From: CAYGZM01 sp964354365
Lineage (GTDB): Bacteria; Planctomycetota; Phycisphaerae; Sedimentisphaerales; Anaerobacaceae
Assembly: GCA_964354365.1 (NCBI GenBank)
Contig: CAYGZM010000093.1
Coordinates: 1 to 14,749, forward strand
Reading direction: 5' to 3'
DNA length: 14,749 nucleotides
The translations under genes and the position numbers were made by a program. The number at the start of each line of letters is the position of its first letter. Within the stretch, counting starts at the first letter, position 1. The notes beneath the pieces were generated by a model, which was not told where the DNA came from, made no database searches, and saw only the letters and a list, made by a program, of their open reading frames with translations. Below are positions 13,083 to 14,749 of this stretch, piece after piece.

Positions 13083-14326
13083 TTAATCTATTTATGTTTC
13101 TGTGTTTGTGCGGCTCCTCTTGGGCAGCACACATAATAGAGGCAAAAACCATTCGCCTGGGAACTGTCGATATTGGCCATATTGCGTCTGTCGAATTATT
13201 CATTACTGAAAACAGTAATCTCCCCGAGGCCGTATTGCGTATAAGAGCTGATGAGGGCAGTTTTCTTTACACGAAAGGCTCCTGGATGGACGCAGCAGGT
13301 CTCTTGAATGTGTTTGAGAAAGATGGCCAGCTTTACATGGCCAGTGGCTCAGGAAAAGCTTCTGGTATGTACAAGATTGTGATTCGCAGGCTTGGACATA
13401 ACACAGAGGAAATTGCTGCCATCGACGCTGCGGGCTCCCTTATTGACCGTTCTGCACCCGGAAGCATAGTGCGCGTGATACCTGTTCCAGAAATCCCTGA
13501 TTCATATTACGTTCTTGCCTCTCCATACGTGTCCCCAACTGATACAGGTGAGACTCTTTTTAATTATTTGTCAGGTGGCCACGGAATTGCCTATGTGAAA
13601 CCCTTCTTGATAGAGGTTCAAGACGGCCACCCCGGCAAATCCCAGAAGCTGCGTTACGGCGGCAAAACAGATGAGACATATTATATTAGGCAAATAGTAC
13701 AAACAGAAGACTTAGTACACTTTTTGGGATTCCGGCAACAAGAAGAACGTGCCTGGGGTCGGCCGAAAGAGCAGTTTACACCAGTCATACTGCATCACGC
13801 TGCTTACGATTTGAAAAAGAAAAAGGTGACTCGGACGAACCCTATATATACAGATACCCCTAGAGTCGAAAAGGATAAAGGGATTCGGTATGATTATGGA
13901 CAGATTTCGATGGATGCCTTGGGCGATAATGTGTTCGTTGTCTTTTTATGGAAGAAGACGATGATTCAGACAAAGCCAGGCGAGGTTAAATATATCGAAT
14001 CAAATATATTCTATTGGGATTACAATCAAGGCAAAGCTGGCAAGGTTGAGAAAGTCGCCGATGGCTTTCTTCCCAAGGTCAAAGTCGATTCGCTCGGCAA
14101 TGCCCATCTTCTATATGTCAACGGAAGAGGGAATCTTATCCATAGGGTAAAGCGGGAAGGTGTCTGGCAGAACGAGGATGTTCTCGTAGGTAGGGTAGAT
14201 GTAGTACCCTATATCGATGATATTGCTGCGGCATTTGATAAGTATAATAACTTGCACGTGGTTTATCCGTTGGGAGGCAATTTAGCTTACGTAAAGATGA
14301 AATTAGATTTTGTGCCTGATAAATAG
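13064..14326 (+). CDS. secreted beta-propeller-like protein, possible partner of the Rhs tip
   Basis: I do not recognise a named family. The ATG at 13064 (AGGA ten bases upstream) gives 420 residues with a signal peptide: M-A-K, hydrophobic INLFMFLCLCG, then a probable cut after SSWA (about residue 21). The mature part has repeated strands of the form D-x-x-G/N-N-x-H/F-x-V-x-Y/F: ISMDALGDNVFVVFLWKK (281-298), VDSLGNAHLLYVNGRGNLIH (341-360) and FDKYNNLHVVYPLGGNLAYV (391-410). These suggest a beta-propeller of BNR/WD40-like type. The frame is open 17 codons further up, but only the inner ATG places the signal peptide first. It overlaps the end of the Rhs tip gene by 19 bases, so the two are probably co-translated, as toxin and immunity genes often are. 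GC is clearly lower than in the housekeeping genes (one hand-counted line is 35%). Confidence 0.75.
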   Translation: MAKFTLINLFMFLCLCGSSWAAHIIEAKTIRLGTVDIGHIASVELFITENSNLPEAVLRIRADEGSFLYTKGSWMDAAGLLNVFEKDGQLYMASGSGKASGMYKIVIRRLGHNTEEIAAIDAAGSLIDRSAPGSIVRVIPVPEIPDSYYVLASPYVSPTDTGETLFNYLSGGHGIAYVKPFLIEVQDGHPGKSQKLRYGGKTDETYYIRQIVQTEDLVHFLGFRQQEERAWGRPKEQFTPVILHHAAYDLKKKKVTRTNPIYTDTPRVEKDKGIRYDYGQISMDALGDNVFVVFLWKKTMIQTKPGEVKYIESNIFYWDYNQGKAGKVEKVADGFLPKVKVDSLGNAHLLYVNGRGNLIHRVKREGVWQNEDVLVGRVDVVPYIDDIAAAFDKYNNLHVVYPLGGNLAYVKMKLDFVPDK

Positions 14327-14374
14327 GAGCAAGAAGTTGAACTTACCAGGAAGGATTACGGGTCAATAGGTGTG

Positions 14375-14494
14375 ATGGATAAAAAGTGTGAATACTTCAT
14401 AACTTCGGTTAAGCCGAGTATTTTAACAGAGCAAAATGACTTGGGAGCAGGAAAAGAGAAACCATTTTTTGAGGCGATGAAAAGTTGGAGATGA
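14375..14494 (+). CDS. small open frame of 39 codons, function unknown
   Basis: The ATG follows a weak AGG, and the frame begins MDKKCEYFITSVKP and ends FFEAMKSWR. The frame is open all the way from the stop of the preceding gene (55 codons), so it could also be a remnant of a longer C-terminus. The stop TGA overlaps an ATG at 14491. It is soluble in character, with mixed charge. It may be nothing more than a short chance frame; the unbroken stretch in AT-rich DNA and the tight junction are the only arguments for it. Confidence 0.3.
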   Translation: MDKKCEYFITSVKPSILTEQNDLGAGKEKPFFEAMKSWR

Positions 14495-14496
14495 TT

Positions 14497-14610
14497 ATGA
14501 ACAGATTCAGGCTGATGATATTTGGTTTAGTGGTTCTGATATTGGCGGTCGTTATCGGCGTTTATTCTCTCCGGCCTGGTCGGGCGTCAATGCAAGGCAG
14601 TATTTGTTAA
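14497..14610 (+). CDS. small single-pass membrane peptide, 37 residues
   Basis: A GGAG lies six bases before the ATG, the best ribosome site in this part of the window. The product begins MNRFRLMIFG and has a membrane helix of about 18 residues (LVVLILAVVIGVYS) followed by LRPGRASMQGSIC. Basic residues on both sides leave the orientation open. The helix plus RPGR resembles the helix end (LLLYRPGRY) of the 243-residue protein at 4257, so it could be a truncated relative of that family. It directly follows the 39-codon frame. Confidence 0.45.
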   Translation: MNRFRLMIFGLVVLILAVVIGVYSLRPGRASMQGSIC

Positions 14611-14657
14611 GACTGGCGAAAGGTATTAAGAGGCCGGATATTGCGGGGGGTTGGTTC

Positions 14658-14749
14658 TTAGTCGGGGTTTAGGTATTTGAATTCGAAGAAGAAGCCGTCG
14701 GGTCTGGCGATACCGTAGGTTGCGGAGAGGCCGAAGTATTTGCGGACAA
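14658..14749 (-). CDS. C-terminal end of an unidentified gene, cut by the right edge
   Basis: Only the last 29 codons and the TAA are in the window. The visible protein ends KYFGLSATYGIARPDG followed by FFFEFKYLNPD. Alternating aromatic and polar residues suggest a beta-strand end such as an outer-membrane barrel, but the fragment is too short to name a family. It converges on the small frames at 14375-14610 with about 50 bases between, and no clear terminator is seen there. Confidence 0.5.
   Translation of the reverse strand, partial: VRKYFGLSATYGIARPDGFFFEFKYLNPD

Noticed and set aside
14402..14424. Hairpin ACT-CGG / CCGAGT followed by ATTTT as a terminator
   Set aside because: The stem is six pairs with a bulge and the T-run is only four bases; it also lies inside the 39-codon frame.

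Overview
The window looks like a chromosomal piece from a Planctomycetes-type bacterium, probably from the Phycisphaerae / Sedimentisphaerales side. That placement is inferred from gene content and sequence style, not from a search. It carries housekeeping genes at about 55% GC (hand count of one line inside infB), many genes with weak or absent Shine-Dalgarno sites, a nusA-infB-rbfA cluster without rimP or truB, and several short tandem-word repeats. There are no rRNA, tRNA, CRISPR or recognisable insertion-sequence genes.

Left part, all on the minus strand: a PilZ-domain gene cut by the left edge (1-310), then reading leftward pyrF (orotidine-5'-phosphate decarboxylase, type 2), ubiE/menG (menaquinone methyltransferase, overlapping pyrF by 23 bases) and murD (UDP-MurNAc-L-Ala:D-Glu ligase). 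murD is about 120 codons longer than usual. The excess sits in two in-frame insertions built of short repeats, including one palindromic-type element read in two different frames in the same protein.

Middle part, plus strand: a single-pass membrane protein of unknown function (4257-4988), then about 800 bases without a convincing gene. The last 400 bases of this gap look like a structured leader for nusA: a candidate promoter, a long bulged stem, a hairpin and a perfect 10-bp intrinsic terminator 70 bases before the nusA start. The translation cluster follows: nusA, infB (TTG start with a good Shine-Dalgarno), rbfA and, overlapping rbfA by four bases, an endonuclease III-fold protein that appears to lack both catalytic residues and the iron-sulphur cysteines. 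A decamer array with inverted copies separates this cluster from a lone long-form hisG.

Right part, lower GC, probably accessory: a 5'-truncated Rhs core fragment with a variable C-terminal tip carrying an HxxxDxxxH motif. It overlaps by 19 bases a gene for a secreted, beta-propeller-like protein, which is followed by two tiny open frames (39 and 37 codons, the second a membrane peptide). This has the layout of an Rhs toxin-tip plus partner/immunity cassette. The right edge holds the last 29 codons of another minus-strand gene.
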